DNA of 45,773 nucleotides from an uncultured beta proteobacterium (GTDB lineage: Bacteria > Pseudomonadota > Gammaproteobacteria > Burkholderiales > Burkholderiaceae_C), in NCBI GenBank assembly GCA_903845345.1, contig CAIMXF010000343.1, forward strand, positions 1-45,773, in the 5' to 3' direction. Every line of letters starts with the position of its first letter. Within the stretch, counting starts at the first letter, position 1. Positions 1 to 10,713 of the stretch are shown piece by piece. The notes below the pieces were generated by a model that saw only the letters and a list, made by a program, of their open reading frames with translations, did no database searches and was not told the DNA's origin. The position numbers and the translations under genes were made by a program.

Positions 1-318
1 CAAGGTGCCGGACAGCATTTTCTCTACGCGAACCTGACCAACGCGCAGTCCAAGCAGGACGTGCTCGAGGCCATTGCCGAGGCGTTCCTGTTCCCGGCGC
101 ACTTCGGCAAGAACCTGGACGCGCTCTACGACTGCATGACCGACCTCGTGCACAAGTCGGGCTCCCAGCCCGGCTTCGTCGTCGTGCTGGAACAGCTGCC
201 CGACAATCCGCGCTTCGACCGCGAGTCGCGCGAGCAGCTGCTCGACGTGTTCCGCGATGCCGCCGACTTCTGGGGGGAACGCAAGATACCCTTCAGGTGC
301 TTCTATTCTTTTCAGTAG
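1..318 (+). CDS. Barstar (barnase inhibitor) family protein, 5'-truncated by window edge
   Basis: The frame is open from base 1 (QGAGQHFLYANL...). HFGKNLDALYDCMTDL, VVLEQLP and the C-terminal aromatic tail are typical of the barstar family. Confidence 0.85.
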   Translation, partial: QGAGQHFLYANLTNAQSKQDVLEAIAEAFLFPAHFGKNLDALYDCMTDLVHKSGSQPGFVVVLEQLPDNPRFDRESREQLLDVFRDAADFWGERKIPFRCFYSFQ

Positions 319-511
319 CCCGCTCTCAAGAAAATGGGTCATGGGAGCGGGCGGCGGAAGCGGCCCCAGTCATCGACAAGCCGGCCCCGAAGGCCAGCAC
401 GAAAGCCAACGCGAATGCCGGTTTCGGCACGAACATGCCGCTGATGAGCAGCGCGTTCGACACGGCGATGTGGCTCAACGCCGCCTGATCTCCAGGCGAC
501 GTCGCAACAGC

Positions 512-541
512 AAAGGGCTCCCGCGGGAGCCCTTTTTCTTT
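512..541 (+). terminator. Rho-independent terminator
   Basis: Perfect GGGCTCCCGCGGGAGCCC hairpin followed by TTTTTCTTT. Confidence 0.85.
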
Positions 542-586
542 GTCCGCGGGAAGCCCCCGGTCGGTCAGGGCACCTGCCGCGCGGCG

Positions 587-1402
587 TCAATCATCCGCGG
601 CGTCGCCCAGGTCGGGCCCGGCCAGCGCCTGCTCGGACAGCGCCGGCAACGCCAGCGCCAGCGCGATGTATTCGTCCACCGGCACCTGCTCGGCGCGGCG
701 GGTGCCGTCGAACTCGCCCGTGTAGCCTTGCTCGACGAGCCACTTGCCGAGCGTGGCGCGCAGCATCTTGCGGCGCTGCGAGAACGCCACGCTGACGATC
801 TTGCCCAGCACCTTCGGCGACACCGCCGCCGGCGTCGCGCGCGGACGCATGCGCACGATGGCCGAATTGACGCGCGGCGGGGGGTCGAACGCCTCGGGCG
901 GCACGTCGAACAGGTGCTCGATCTGGTAACGCCACTGCAGCATCACCGTGAGCCGGCCGAAGGCCTTGGTGCCCGGCCGTGCGGCCATGCGGTCGACCAC
1001 TTCCTTCTGCAGCATGAAGACCTGGTCGACGACGTGCGGCGCCGCGGAAATCAGGTGGAACAGGATCGGCGACGAGATGTTGTACGGCAGGTTACCGACC
1101 ACCCGGATCGGCCCGCCCAGGCGCTCGGCCAGCGCACCGAAGTCCACCTTCAGCACGTCGGACTCGACCACCTCGAGATCGCCGCGCCGGCGCAGTCGCT
1201 CGGCCAGGTCGCGATCGAGCTCGATGACGGTCAGCGCGTCGCAGTGCTGGCGCAGCGGGATCGTCATCGCGCCCAGGCCCGGGCCGATCTCGACCAGGCG
1301 CTCGCCGGGCTGGGGCGCGATCGCCTTGACGATGCGATCGATGACGTCGACGGCCGTCAGGAAATGCTGGCCGAAACGCTTGCGCGCGATATGAGCACCC
1401 AT
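587..1402 (-). CDS. rsmA: 16S rRNA (adenine1518-N6/adenine1519-N6)-dimethyltransferase
   Basis: [16 protein letters not shown]...[11 protein letters not shown]...[17 protein letters not shown] is the RsmA/KsgA signature. Start chosen at [12 protein letters not shown]. Confidence 0.95.
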   Translation of the reverse strand: MGAHIARKRFGQHFLTAVDVIDRIVKAIAPQPGERLVEIGPGLGAMTIPLRQHCDALTVIELDRDLAERLRRRGDLEVVESDVLKVDFGALAERLGGPIRVVGNLPYNISSPILFHLISAAPHVVDQVFMLQKEVVDRMAARPGTKAFGRLTVMLQWRYQIEHLFDVPPEAFDPPPRVNSAIVRMRPRATPAAVSPKVLGKIVSVAFSQRRKMLRATLGKWLVEQGYTGEFDGTRRAEQVPVDEYIALALALPALSEQALAGPDLGDAADD

Positions 1403-1485
1403 GCGATACCGCGCTTCAATCCGGGACGGCGCGGCAGCCGGCGGCAGGCCCACCCAACACACGGGAAGCGAGGATCACATCCGAG

Positions 1486-1534
1486 CCGATCCGGGCTCCC
1501 CCTCGGGGGCAGCGAACGGAGGGAGCGCGGGGGC
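1486..1534. repeat. Burkholderiales-type intergenic repeat / hairpin element
   Basis: Minus strand reads cccccgcgctccctccgttcgctgcccccgagggggagccc. This resembles a widespread intergenic motif in Burkholderiales genomes (from memory) and lies between the surA stop and rsmA. Confidence 0.45.
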
Positions 1535-1536
1535 TC

Positions 1537-2991
1537 TCATACGGGCGGGTCGCGGTATTCGATGAAGGCCTTGGCGCGCAGGTCGGCCACCCATTCGGCG
1601 TAGGCCGGGTCGAACTTCTGCTCCTTCAGCGCGTTGGTCGCCTGCTCGCGCAGCTGCTTCGGGTCGACCGTGATCTCGCGGCGGTCGAGCACCTGCACCA
1701 GGTGGACGCCGAAGCGCGAGCGCACCGGGCCTGACAGGCCGGAGATCGGCAGCTTGTCCATCGCCTCCTCGAACTCGGGCACGAACGAGCCGGGCGACGC
1801 CCAGCCGAGGTCGCCGCCGGCCTGCGCGCTGCCGTCTTCCGAATACTGGCGCGCCATTTCCTCGAAGGTCTTGGCGCCGCTGGCGATCTGCTGGCGGAAG
1901 TCGAGGATGCGACGCTCGACGGCGTCGATGCTCAGCTGCGCCGACGGGCGCAGCACGATGTGGCGCACATGCGTCTGGGTGACCGTCAGGCCGGATTCCT
2001 CGCCGCGCGAGAGCACCTTCAGGATGTGGAAGCCGGCGCCGCTGCGCACGAGGTCGGTCGTGCCGCCCACCTTGACGTTGGCCACCGCCTGGGCGAACAG
2101 GTCGGGATACTTGTCGATCGGGCGCGACCCCATCTCGCCGCCCTTGGCGTGGTTGCTGTCCTCGGAGATCTCGCGCGCGACCTGGTCGAACGGCTCGCCG
2201 TTGCGCACGCGCGCGAGCGCCTGCTCCGCGCGGGCCTTGCGCTGGGCCTCGACCTCGGGCGTCGCATTCTCGGGCACCGTGACCAGGATCTGCGCGATGT
2301 TGATGTTCTGCGCTGAGGTGTGGTCGCCGTGCATCTTGGCGATGTAGTCGTTGACCTCGGTGTCGGTCACGCGAATGTGCGACACGACCTCGCGTTCGCG
2401 GATCCGTTCGATGGTGATCTGGTCGCGGATGCCGGCCTTGAACGTGCCGTAGTCGATGCCCTGCTGGCGCAGGCGGTCGCGCAGCTGTTCGGACGTCATC
2501 TTGTTGGACGACGCGATGTTGCCGATCGCGCGGTCGACCTCGGCGTCGTCCACCTTGACGCCGTTGTCGCGCGCGTAGGTCACCAGCACGCGCTCCTCGA
2601 CCAGCGCGTCGAGCGCCTGCTTGCGCAACTCGCCGGGCGTCGGCTGCGAGCCGCCGCGCTCGATGCTTTCCTGCTGCATCTTCTGGAACCGCGCCGTCAC
2701 CTCGTTGTTGGTGACCGATTCGCTGTTGACGACCGCCACGATGTAGTCGGCCGACCGGGCGATCGCCTTGATGCGCGGCAGCGAGCCGAACTGGCGCACG
2801 CCCGAGGCGGCGACGGGCGAGACCAGAGCCGGCTTGTTGACGTCGGGCAGCGGCGCCGCGGTGGACGGCGTGGGGACCGACGCCGCCCGCGCAGCGGTCG
2901 CCGCGGTTTGGGCGAAGCCGTTGGCGGCAGCGCCGAGCGCGAAGGTCGCGGTGACCAGGGTCAGGAAATTGAGCTTCAAGCGATCTCTCAT
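1537..2991 (-). CDS. surA: Periplasmic chaperone / peptidylprolyl isomerase SurA
   Basis: Signal peptide MRDRLKLNFLTLVTATFALGAAANGFAQ, N-terminal SurA domain, and two parvulin domains (THVRHIVLR..., ARQYSEDGSAQAGGDLGWASPG). Start overlaps the lptD stop (ATGA). Confidence 0.95.
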   Translation of the reverse strand: MRDRLKLNFLTLVTATFALGAAANGFAQTAATAARAASVPTPSTAAPLPDVNKPALVSPVAASGVRQFGSLPRIKAIARSADYIVAVVNSESVTNNEVTARFQKMQQESIERGGSQPTPGELRKQALDALVEERVLVTYARDNGVKVDDAEVDRAIGNIASSNKMTSEQLRDRLRQQGIDYGTFKAGIRDQITIERIREREVVSHIRVTDTEVNDYIAKMHGDHTSAQNINIAQILVTVPENATPEVEAQRKARAEQALARVRNGEPFDQVAREISEDSNHAKGGEMGSRPIDKYPDLFAQAVANVKVGGTTDLVRSGAGFHILKVLSRGEESGLTVTQTHVRHIVLRPSAQLSIDAVERRILDFRQQIASGAKTFEEMARQYSEDGSAQAGGDLGWASPGSFVPEFEEAMDKLPISGLSGPVRSRFGVHLVQVLDRREITVDPKQLREQATNALKEQKFDPAYAEWVADLRAKAFIEYRDPPV

Positions 2992-5669
2992 TGTGAATTC
3001 GGGGTCGCGGCCGATGCGCCGGGGTCGTTGCGCAAGGGTTGGTAACCAGGGACATTGTCCTTCAAGACCCTCAGCGATCCTGTTCCGAGCGTCGACAGGC
3101 CATTCAGTTCCAACTGGAGCACCAGATGGGTGGTGCTCTGCTGGCTGCCGGTGGACGTGCGCTCGACCAGGACGCGGCCGATCCAGCAGCCCGCGTCGTA
3201 TTCGAGGCCGCCGATCGCATAGGTCGCGCGGCTGTCGGTCACGCTGTAGTCGACCCGCCCGACCGCGTAAAGCGTGCCGCCGCAGCCGTTGGCGCGCGGG
3301 GGCTGGTGGTAGACGGGCCATTGCCCGCCGACTTCGTACTGCTGGCTGGCGCCGCTGCCGCTGTTTGGACCGTTGGCACCGTTGCCGCCGCTGGTGCCAT
3401 TGGCAAAACGATAGGTGAGACTCAGCGACCTAAAGGGCCCAGGATGATAGCGAGCGCTCACAACGGCGCGTTGCGTGAGGCTGGAGGAACTCGATGGATT
3501 CACCTCGACGATGCCGTCGAAGCTCCAGTGCTCCATTGCCGACGACGAGCCGTACAGCAGCACGTCCGACACCTTCTGCTTGTCGGCCGCCGGATTGGTT
3601 TGCAGATAGTTGTCCGTCGTCAGCTGCTGGTCGCTGAACAGGAACTTCTGGGCGATGCCCACGCGCAGCAGTTCGCGCCCGTTGGTCTCGTCGTTGTAGC
3701 GCGTGCTGACGCCGGCGGTCAGCTGGTTCTCGTCGGCGATCCGATCCTCGCCGGTGAACGGGTTGGTGCTGTAGATCGAGACCTCGTTGAAGTCCTTGGG
3801 CGCCGTGTCGTACAGCGGCAGGTCCGTCTGGTTGCGGCGCGGCGTCAGCACGTACAGGAAGCGCGGCTCAAGCGTCTGCACCAGGCCGCGCCCGAACAGC
3901 TCGGTCTGGCGCTCGAAGCTGAACGAGCTGTCGCCGCTGAGCGTGGGCACCCAGCGGGTGGTATCGATTCGGGTGCCGTCGGAGGTGATGTCGGACCGAT
4001 AGGTGGCGCCGTTGATCGCCAGCTTCGGCTCGAAGTGGCCCCAGTCGGAGGAGAAACTGCGCGACAGGGAGGCGATCACATGGGCGCGGCTGCCGCCGAC
4101 GCGCTTGTCGGTCAGCGAGCAGCCGTCCAGCTGGGACGCGTAAACGGGGCCGAGGCAGTTCGGTACGTTGAAGCCGGCGGCCGCGTTGTTGAACGCGACC
4201 GCGTTGTTGAACGCGCCCTGGTCCGACAGGTCGAAGCGGTTGCCTTCGGCCTCGAAGTCCAGGCGCACCTGGTCCGCGAGGTTCACGTTGCCGCGCAAGC
4301 CGATCTGCGGGCTGCGCTGGTAGGGCGAACTGATCAGCGACGAAGGGTCCTTCTCGTCGGGATCCTGCAAGGTCTGGAAGCGTTCCACGCGCGCATACGC
4401 ATCGATCTCGCCGGCGTCGCCGAACGGCAGGAAGCGGCGCGTGCCGGACAGGTCGGTCGGCAGCAGGCGCTGCGTCAGCGAGGGCATCTGGCCGGGAAAG
4501 TCGATCCAGTACTTCGAATCGGAGACGCGCTGAATGCGCGCGCTGTAGGTGAGCCAGTCGCTGCGCGATCCCTCGTGCGCCCACTCGAGCGCGCCACGCG
4601 TCTCGTTCTGCTCGGCCATGTCGTCCGGCAGCAGGTAGGTGGTGACCTGGCCCAGGTCGTTGGGTTGCAGGTAGCGCAGTTCGCCCGACAGCTCCGCGCC
4701 GCGCCGGGTACTGGCGCCGGCGGACAGCGTCGCGTCGACGTCGGGCTGGATGTTCCAGTAGTAGGGCGCCGACAGGGCAACGCCGCTGCGGTTGCTGATG
4801 TCGGCAGTCGGCGGCAGCCAGCCGGACTTGCGCTCGGCCGTGACCGGAAACGTGAGCGACGGCGCCGCGAGGATCGGCACGCCCAGGAAGACCAGCCTGG
4901 CGTGCTGGGCCTTGCCCTCGTTGGTTGACGTGTCGATGTCGATCTTGTCGCCGGTGATGATCCAGTCGGGTTCGCTGGTGCCGTCGCGGGTGCAACTCGT
5001 GTAGTTGGCGTCGTAGGCCGTCGAGCGGTTGCGGTCGATCAGCTCGATGCGCTGCGCATGGCCGCCGGCCTTGCGGGCGCCCAGTTCGTACTGCGTGCCG
5101 ACCAGCGTGCCCGCGTCGCGCGTCAGCTCCAGGTCGACGCGGTCGGCGCTGAACCAGTCGAGGCCGCGGTCGATGCGCACGTTGCCCTGGGCGTGCGCGG
5201 TGTCGCTGAGCTGGTCGTAGGTGAGGTAGTCGGCGTGGAGATCCATGTCCAGCCGCTTGACCTCCACCTTGCCGCTGGCCTGCGTCACGTTGCCGATGTG
5301 GCTGACGACGTCGTCGGCCATCAGCGTGATCGGCGGCGGCGGCGTGTCGGCGCCGGGGGCGTCCTTGGGGGCGGCCGGCGCCGGCGTCGCCTTCACGCGC
5401 GGCAGCATCTGCGCGCCCGCGCTCGCGGCGAACGCGCACAGCGCCGCCGCGACGGCCAGCGGCGCGAGCACGGACGGGGGGCGGGGACGGCGACGCGGCA
5501 GGGAAGAACGCAACACGCGAACTGAGAGGGGCTGGATGGCGGTGGCCGCCTGGGTTCGAACCGGGTCGGCCCCACGCGCGGCGAACAGCGAATCGACGCG
5601 TCGACGCCGCCCTGCGGGGACCCGAGCCGCTTGCGACGCAGGGGGATTATTAGAATGTCGATTATCCAC
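2988..5669 (-). CDS. lptD: LPS-assembly protein LptD
   Basis: OstA-like domain (ADYLTYDQLSDTAHAQGNVRIDRG), C-terminal barrel with CGGTLYAVGRVDYSV and two-Cys pattern, directly upstream of surA. The exact start is uncertain. Confidence 0.93.
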   Translation of the reverse strand: MDNRHSNNPPASQAARVPAGRRRRVDSLFAARGADPVRTQAATAIQPLSVRVLRSSLPRRRPRPPSVLAPLAVAAALCAFAASAGAQMLPRVKATPAPAAPKDAPGADTPPPPITLMADDVVSHIGNVTQASGKVEVKRLDMDLHADYLTYDQLSDTAHAQGNVRIDRGLDWFSADRVDLELTRDAGTLVGTQYELGARKAGGHAQRIELIDRNRSTAYDANYTSCTRDGTSEPDWIITGDKIDIDTSTNEGKAQHARLVFLGVPILAAPSLTFPVTAERKSGWLPPTADISNRSGVALSAPYYWNIQPDVDATLSAGASTRRGAELSGELRYLQPNDLGQVTTYLLPDDMAEQNETRGALEWAHEGSRSDWLTYSARIQRVSDSKYWIDFPGQMPSLTQRLLPTDLSGTRRFLPFGDAGEIDAYARVERFQTLQDPDEKDPSSLISSPYQRSPQIGLRGNVNLADQVRLDFEAEGNRFDLSDQGAFNNAVAFNNAAAGFNVPNCLGPVYASQLDGCSLTDKRVGGSRAHVIASLSRSFSSDWGHFEPKLAINGATYRSDITSDGTRIDTTRWVPTLSGDSSFSFERQTELFGRGLVQTLEPRFLYVLTPRRNQTDLPLYDTAPKDFNEVSIYSTNPFTGEDRIADENQLTAGVSTRYNDETNGRELLRVGIAQKFLFSDQQLTTDNYLQTNPAADKQKVSDVLLYGSSSAMEHWSFDGIVEVNPSSSSSLTQRAVVSARYHPGPFRSLSLTYRFANGTSGGNGANGPNSGSGASQQYEVGGQWPVYHQPPRANGCGGTLYAVGRVDYSVTDSRATYAIGGLEYDAGCWIGRVLVERTSTGSQQSTTHLVLQLELNGLSTLGTGSLRVLKDNVPGYQPLRNDPGASAATPNSQ

Positions 5670-5787
5670 GACAGTGCTGCCGCCTTGTGTCGGAAGACGT
5701 CGTGCCGCGTTGCCGCGATGTCACGGAAATTTCAAGAGCCTTCCCGACCCGCCGCGACGCTTCTCCCTTGCGCTGGATCCCCTTCCG

Positions 5788-6867
5788 ATGAACGACTCCT
5801 TTCCCGGTTCCGCCACCGCGGCCGCGCCGCCTGCGGCGATCGCCTGGACCGACCCCGAGCGCGAACGCGCGTTCCTGCGCTGGTTCGACGAGCTCGCCCC
5901 GCGCCACCGCCTCGACCGCGGCACGCTGCACCTGGCCTCGGCCGACGCCAGCTCGCGGCGCTACTTCCGCGTCGCCGGGCCGGACGGCAGCAGCTACATC
6001 GTGATGGACTCGCCTGCGGCGGAAGACAGCGTCGCCGCCTTCGTGCGCATCGGCGAACTGGTGCGCGGCGCCGGCCTGAACGGCCCGCGCGTGCTGGAAC
6101 AGGACGTCCACCAGGGCTTCCTGTTGCTGGACGACCTTGGCCACACCCAGTACCTGGCCGCGCTGCGCCAGGCCGACCTCGCCGGCGCCGACACCCTGAT
6201 GCGCGACGCCATCGGCGCGCTGATCCAGTGGCAGCTGCGCGGCGACGCCAGCACGCTGCCGCCCTACGACGACGCGCTGCTGCGCCGCGAGGTGCAGCTG
6301 TTTCCCGACTGGTGCGTCGCACGCGAGTTCGGCGTCACCTGGACGCCCAGGGAACAGGACACCTGGAAGACCGTCAGCCAGCGTCTGATCGACAGCGCGC
6401 TCGCCCAGCCGCAGGTGGCCGTCCACCGCGACTGGATGCCGCGCAACCTGATGGTGTGCGCGCGCAACCCGGGCGTGCTCGACTTCCAGGACGCCGTGCG
6501 CGGCCCGATCACCTACGACCTCGCCTCGCTGCTGCGCGACGCCTTCCTGTCTTGGGACGAGGAACGCGAGCTCGACTGGGCGGTGCGCTACTGGCAGGAC
6601 GCGCGCCGCGCGGGCCTGCCCGTGGACGCCGACTTCGGCGAGTTCTGGCGCCAGACCGAATGGATGGGCCTGCAGCGCCACCTGAAGATCCTGGGCATCT
6701 TCTGCCGCCTGAAGCACCGTGACGGCAAGCCGCACTACAGCGAGGACCTGCCGCGCTTCTTCAACTACGCGACCAAGGTGGCCAACCGCTACGGCCCGCT
6801 GCGCTCGCTGCTGAACCTGCTGGAGCCGCTGACGGGCGCGGCGGTGCAGGCGGGCTACACGTTCTGA
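5788..6867 (+). CDS. amgK: Aminoglycoside phosphotransferase-fold kinase, AmgK-like (MurNAc/GlcNAc anomeric kinase)
   Basis: Kinase fold motifs VHRDWMPRNLMV and GVLDFQDAVRGPITYDLASLLRDAF. Divergent from lptD, the usual amgK position in this lineage. Confidence 0.85.
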   Translation: MNDSFPGSATAAAPPAAIAWTDPERERAFLRWFDELAPRHRLDRGTLHLASADASSRRYFRVAGPDGSSYIVMDSPAAEDSVAAFVRIGELVRGAGLNGPRVLEQDVHQGFLLLDDLGHTQYLAALRQADLAGADTLMRDAIGALIQWQLRGDASTLPPYDDALLRREVQLFPDWCVAREFGVTWTPREQDTWKTVSQRLIDSALAQPQVAVHRDWMPRNLMVCARNPGVLDFQDAVRGPITYDLASLLRDAFLSWDEERELDWAVRYWQDARRAGLPVDADFGEFWRQTEWMGLQRHLKILGIFCRLKHRDGKPHYSEDLPRFFNYATKVANRYGPLRSLLNLLEPLTGAAVQAGYTF

Positions 6868-6968
6868 AGGTTCGGCGCCTGCCCGCCGGCGTCCCCCACG
6901 CTCGACACTAGAATGCGCGCGGCGCTCCGCCAGGAGCACCGGCCATCCAACAAGACAGGGAGAGCGTC

Positions 6969-8813
6969 ATGAACGCGAAGGGAATCGGGGCGGCGGTCAT
7001 CTGTGCCGTCATTGCGAGCGGCTGCGGCGGGGGAGGAGGCGGATCGTCGACCCCGCCCGCGCCGCAGGCGTCCTATGTGTCGCCGTCGACGTACGTGCAG
7101 GGCCAGGCCATCACGCCGCTGGCGCCGGCAGTCACGGGCACGGCCACGACGTTCAGCGCGGCCCCCGCGCTGCCTGCAGGACTGGCGCTCGACGCCGCCA
7201 CCGGCGTGATCTCGGGCACGCCCACCACCGGCGCGCCCGACGGCGACTACACGATCACGATCGCGGGGCCGGGTGGGTCGACCACGGCCCACGTCCATCT
7301 CTCCATCGAGCCCGTGGCCAACGTCACGCGGACGGCGGTAGCGGGCACGTCGGTCTATCCCACGGTGACGCTCGACGCCACCGCGCTGGGCCTGACCGGC
7401 ACGCTGCACGTGGCGGTGACCGATGCGGGCGGCACCTTCGCCGCGCCGGTCACGGTCAGCGCCAGCGGCACCACCCGGGTGCTCGAATTCACATCGGCCG
7501 GCTCCGCGGCGGCAGGCATGCACACGGGCCAGGCCGTCGTGAGCCTGTGCCAGGACGTCGCCTGCACCACGCCGCAGGCGGTGCCGACGCTGCTGGTGAA
7601 CTACAGCCTCACCGTGATGGCGCCGAACGGCGCCTGGCCCGGCAACCACCTGACGACGCTGTCGTCCATGCCAGGCGCGCCCGAATGGGCCACCTTCCAG
7701 GGCAACGCGGCGCACACGGGCTACGTGCCGGTCACGCTCGACCCGAATCAGTTCGGAACGCGCTGGCAACTCGGCGTCCCCGCCTTCCTCTATTTCAACG
7801 GCCTGTTCAACCTCGCCACGGTGACCACCGAAGGCGGGAAGTTCTACATCGCGGGCAACAACGCCGTCACGGCGCACAGCGAGTTCGACGGCAGCACGGC
7901 CTGGAGCTACAGCTTCGCCGCGCTGCCCGACCCGTCGGTGAACCCGCCCGCGGTCAGCAACGGTACCGTCTACGTGGCCGCGGGACAGCAGTCGTCGACC
8001 TACATGTTCGGCCTCGATGCCGGCACCGGTTCGGTGAAGTTCCGATCCGCCATGTCCTCGCAGTGGGAAGACTACCTCGCCCCGACCGTGGGGCCTTCGG
8101 GCGTCTACACCAACGCCGGCACCTACGGCGGCCTGTACGGATTCGACTCGCAGGGAACCCAGCTGTTCTTCGGAAGCACGGCCCAGCAATCCGCGTGGAC
8201 GCCCGCCGTCGACGCCAGCAGCGTGTATGCCTACTCGGGTGACGCGCTCCGCGTGTTCGACCCCGTGTCCGGCGCGCTCAAGGCGTCCATCAGCGACCCG
8301 ACCTTCACGAACTACATCTACGAGATCGGCGGCTCGGCGGTGCTGGGCGCGCCCGATTCCGTGTTCGCTGCGGCCTACGGCAACAGCTGGCTGAACGGCG
8401 GCGGGATCGGCAACTCGCTGGTGCACTTCAACCTCCAGTCGAACACCGTCGACTGGTCCATCCACGGCGTCTATCCGTCCACGCCAGCCTACAACGGCGG
8501 GGTCGTGTACGTCGCCAACAACAACCCGCTGCGCGTCGAGGCGCGCGCCGAGGCCGATGGCTCGCTTATCTGGTCCTGGACGCCGCAGGCTGCGGGCGAC
8601 ACCAAGTTCGTCAGCGAAGTCCTGCTCACCCAGAACACGCTGGTCGTGAGCACGAACCTGTCGACGTACGCGATCGACCGCACGACGCACCATGTCGTGT
8701 GGAGCTATCCGATCGCGGGCAACCTGGCGCTATCGCCCAACGGCATTCTCTACATCGAGAGCTACGGCACCGGCAGCGGGACGACGACGCTGACGGCGAT
8801 CAACGTGCACTGA
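6969..8813 (+). CDS. Exported lipoprotein with putative Ig (He_PIG-like) domain and PQQ-like beta-propeller repeats
   Basis: Lipobox-like IASGCGGGGGG; LPAGLALDAATGVISGTPT is a He_PIG signature; repeated GTVYVAAGQ..YMFGLDAGTGSVKFR motifs resemble PQQ_2 propeller blades. Confidence 0.75.
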   Translation: MNAKGIGAAVICAVIASGCGGGGGGSSTPPAPQASYVSPSTYVQGQAITPLAPAVTGTATTFSAAPALPAGLALDAATGVISGTPTTGAPDGDYTITIAGPGGSTTAHVHLSIEPVANVTRTAVAGTSVYPTVTLDATALGLTGTLHVAVTDAGGTFAAPVTVSASGTTRVLEFTSAGSAAAGMHTGQAVVSLCQDVACTTPQAVPTLLVNYSLTVMAPNGAWPGNHLTTLSSMPGAPEWATFQGNAAHTGYVPVTLDPNQFGTRWQLGVPAFLYFNGLFNLATVTTEGGKFYIAGNNAVTAHSEFDGSTAWSYSFAALPDPSVNPPAVSNGTVYVAAGQQSSTYMFGLDAGTGSVKFRSAMSSQWEDYLAPTVGPSGVYTNAGTYGGLYGFDSQGTQLFFGSTAQQSAWTPAVDASSVYAYSGDALRVFDPVSGALKASISDPTFTNYIYEIGGSAVLGAPDSVFAAAYGNSWLNGGGIGNSLVHFNLQSNTVDWSIHGVYPSTPAYNGGVVYVANNNPLRVEARAEADGSLIWSWTPQAAGDTKFVSEVLLTQNTLVVSTNLSTYAIDRTTHHVVWSYPIAGNLALSPNGILYIESYGTGSGTTTLTAINVH

Positions 8814-8883
8814 GCCGCCTCCGGCCCGGGATGCCGCGGCATCGATGGCGAAGACGGGATCGTCCCGCGCCTCGGCCAACGAC

Positions 8884-8908
8884 AACGGGCGCCGCGGCGC
8901 CCGTTTCT
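8884..8908 (+). terminator. Rho-independent terminator, possibly bidirectional
   Basis: AACGGGCGCC-GC-GGCGCCCGTT hairpin followed by TCTC, between convergent genes. Confidence 0.6.
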
Positions 8909-8928
8909 CGTCGCGCACCGGGCGCGGT

Positions 8929-10713
8929 TCAGAAGCTTTCCCAATCGTCGCCGGCGCCGGCAGCCGGCGGCAACGCCACGGCCACCGGTGCGTCCGGTGC
9001 CGCGGGCGCGACGCGCGCCGGTGCGGGCTTGGACGAGGCCGGCCGGGTCGCCACGGCCGCCCGCGTCTTCGCACGCGCGATCGCCTGGTTCGCAGCCGGC
9101 GCGTGCGCCGGCGCCGCGGCGCGGGCGGCCACCGCGCGCGGGCTCGGGTCGCCTTCGGCCAGTCGGAAGGTGGATACCACCGCCGCCAGCTTGCTCGCCT
9201 GCTCCTTGAGCGATTCCGCGGCGGCGGCGCTTTCTTCCACCAGCGCGGCGTTCTGCTGGGTCATCTGGTCGACCTCGCCGATCGCGCCCTTGACCGACAC
9301 GATGCCCTGGCTCTGTTCGGTGGACGCGGCGCTGATCTCGCCGATGATGTCGGTCACGCGCTGCACGCTGGCCACGATCTCGTTCATCGTCGTGCCGGCG
9401 TCGTGCACCAGGCGCGAGCCCGATTCCACGCGGTCGACCGACGCGCCGATCAGCGCCTTGATCTCCCTGGCCGCCTCGGCCGACCGTTGGGCCAGGCTGC
9501 GCACCTCGCCGGCGACGACCGCGAAGCCGCGGCCCTGCTCGCCCGCGCGCGCGGCTTCCACGGCGGCATTCAGCGCGAGGATGTTGGTCTGGAACGCGAT
9601 GCCGTCGATGACGCCGATGATGTCGGCGATCTTCTTCGAGCTGTTGTTGATGTCGTCCATCGTCGACACCACCTGCGCGACGACCTGGCCGCCGCGCGCC
9701 GCGACCGTCGCGGCGGAGGTGGCGAGCTGGTTGGCGGTGTGCGCGGCGTCGGTCGACTGGCGCACGGTCACGGTGAGGGTGTCCATCGAGCTGGCGGTGC
9801 GCTGCAGGTGGCTGGCGGCGAGCTCGGTGCGTTGCGACAGGTCGGTGTTGCCGCTGGCGACCTCGGAGCTGGCGACCTCGATGCTCTCGGAGGACTCGCG
9901 CACCTGGCCGACCAGGTTGCGCAGCGAGGCCTGCATGTCGGCGAGGCCGCGCAGCAGGCGGGCGGGCTCGTCCTGGCCCTCCACGACGATGCGGCTGGCG
10001 AGATCGCCGCTGGCGATGCGGGTGGCGACGGCCACGGCCTGGTCGAGCGGCCCGCAGATCGAGCGCAGCGTCATCCACATCAGCGGCAGGAAGACGGCGA
10101 GCGTGATGCCGATCAGCGCGACCCGCGCGATCGACGCGATCATCGTGCCCTGCGCGATCTCGCCGCGGATGCCGGCCAGGCCGGCCTGCTGTGATTTCAG
10201 GATGGCGGTCAGATTGGCCTGCGCCGTCTCGAGCTTCTCGTTGGCCTGGCCGGCGTAGGCGAGCGCGGCGGTGGCATCCATCTTGGCGTCGGTGAGCTGC
10301 TGCGCGATCGGGTCGATGATCTCGACGACGTCGGCCAGCAGCTTCTTCTGCTTGGCGACGATATCCACCAGCGCAGTGTCGGCCGGATGCGCCTTCACCA
10401 GCCTGTCGCCGCCGGCATTGAGCGCCTCGATCTCCTTCTTCCAGGCGTCGTGCAGCGGGCCCACGCCGGTGGGATTGGACACGGCGGTGGCGATCATCTC
10501 GGCCTGGTAGCGGCGCACGGTGGCCATCGACTCGCGCAGCGACCCGACCTGCTGCGCCGTGGCATCGGCCTGGTCGAACAACACGGTGATCGAGGCGCTG
10601 CCGGACTGGGCCGAGACCCATCCCCAGCCCGCCTGGATCAGCAGCGAGATCGCCACCAGGGACATCACCAGGTAGAACCGGGAGCGGACTGAGATGTTGC
10701 GCATCGAAAGCAT
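8929..10713 (-). CDS. Methyl-accepting chemotaxis protein with C-terminal tether
   Basis: N-terminal TM, 4-helix-like ligand domain, HAMP, and MCP signalling hairpin ([49 protein letters not shown]). Ends ...DDWESF. Confidence 0.95.
   Translation of the reverse strand: MLSMRNISVRSRFYLVMSLVAISLLIQAGWGWVSAQSGSASITVLFDQADATAQQVGSLRESMATVRRYQAEMIATAVSNPTGVGPLHDAWKKEIEALNAGGDRLVKAHPADTALVDIVAKQKKLLADVVEIIDPIAQQLTDAKMDATAALAYAGQANEKLETAQANLTAILKSQQAGLAGIRGEIAQGTMIASIARVALIGITLAVFLPLMWMTLRSICGPLDQAVAVATRIASGDLASRIVVEGQDEPARLLRGLADMQASLRNLVGQVRESSESIEVASSEVASGNTDLSQRTELAASHLQRTASSMDTLTVTVRQSTDAAHTANQLATSAATVAARGGQVVAQVVSTMDDINNSSKKIADIIGVIDGIAFQTNILALNAAVEAARAGEQGRGFAVVAGEVRSLAQRSAEAAREIKALIGASVDRVESGSRLVHDAGTTMNEIVASVQRVTDIIGEISAASTEQSQGIVSVKGAIGEVDQMTQQNAALVEESAAAAESLKEQASKLAAVVSTFRLAEGDPSPRAVAARAAAPAHAPAANQAIARAKTRAAVATRPASSKPAPARVAPAAPDAPVAVALPPAAGAGDDWESF

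Noticed and set aside
297-488. 63-aa ORF between barstar and the terminator
   Set aside because: Its start lies inside the barstar gene, with no domain or convincing ribosome-binding site. Could be real but unsupported.
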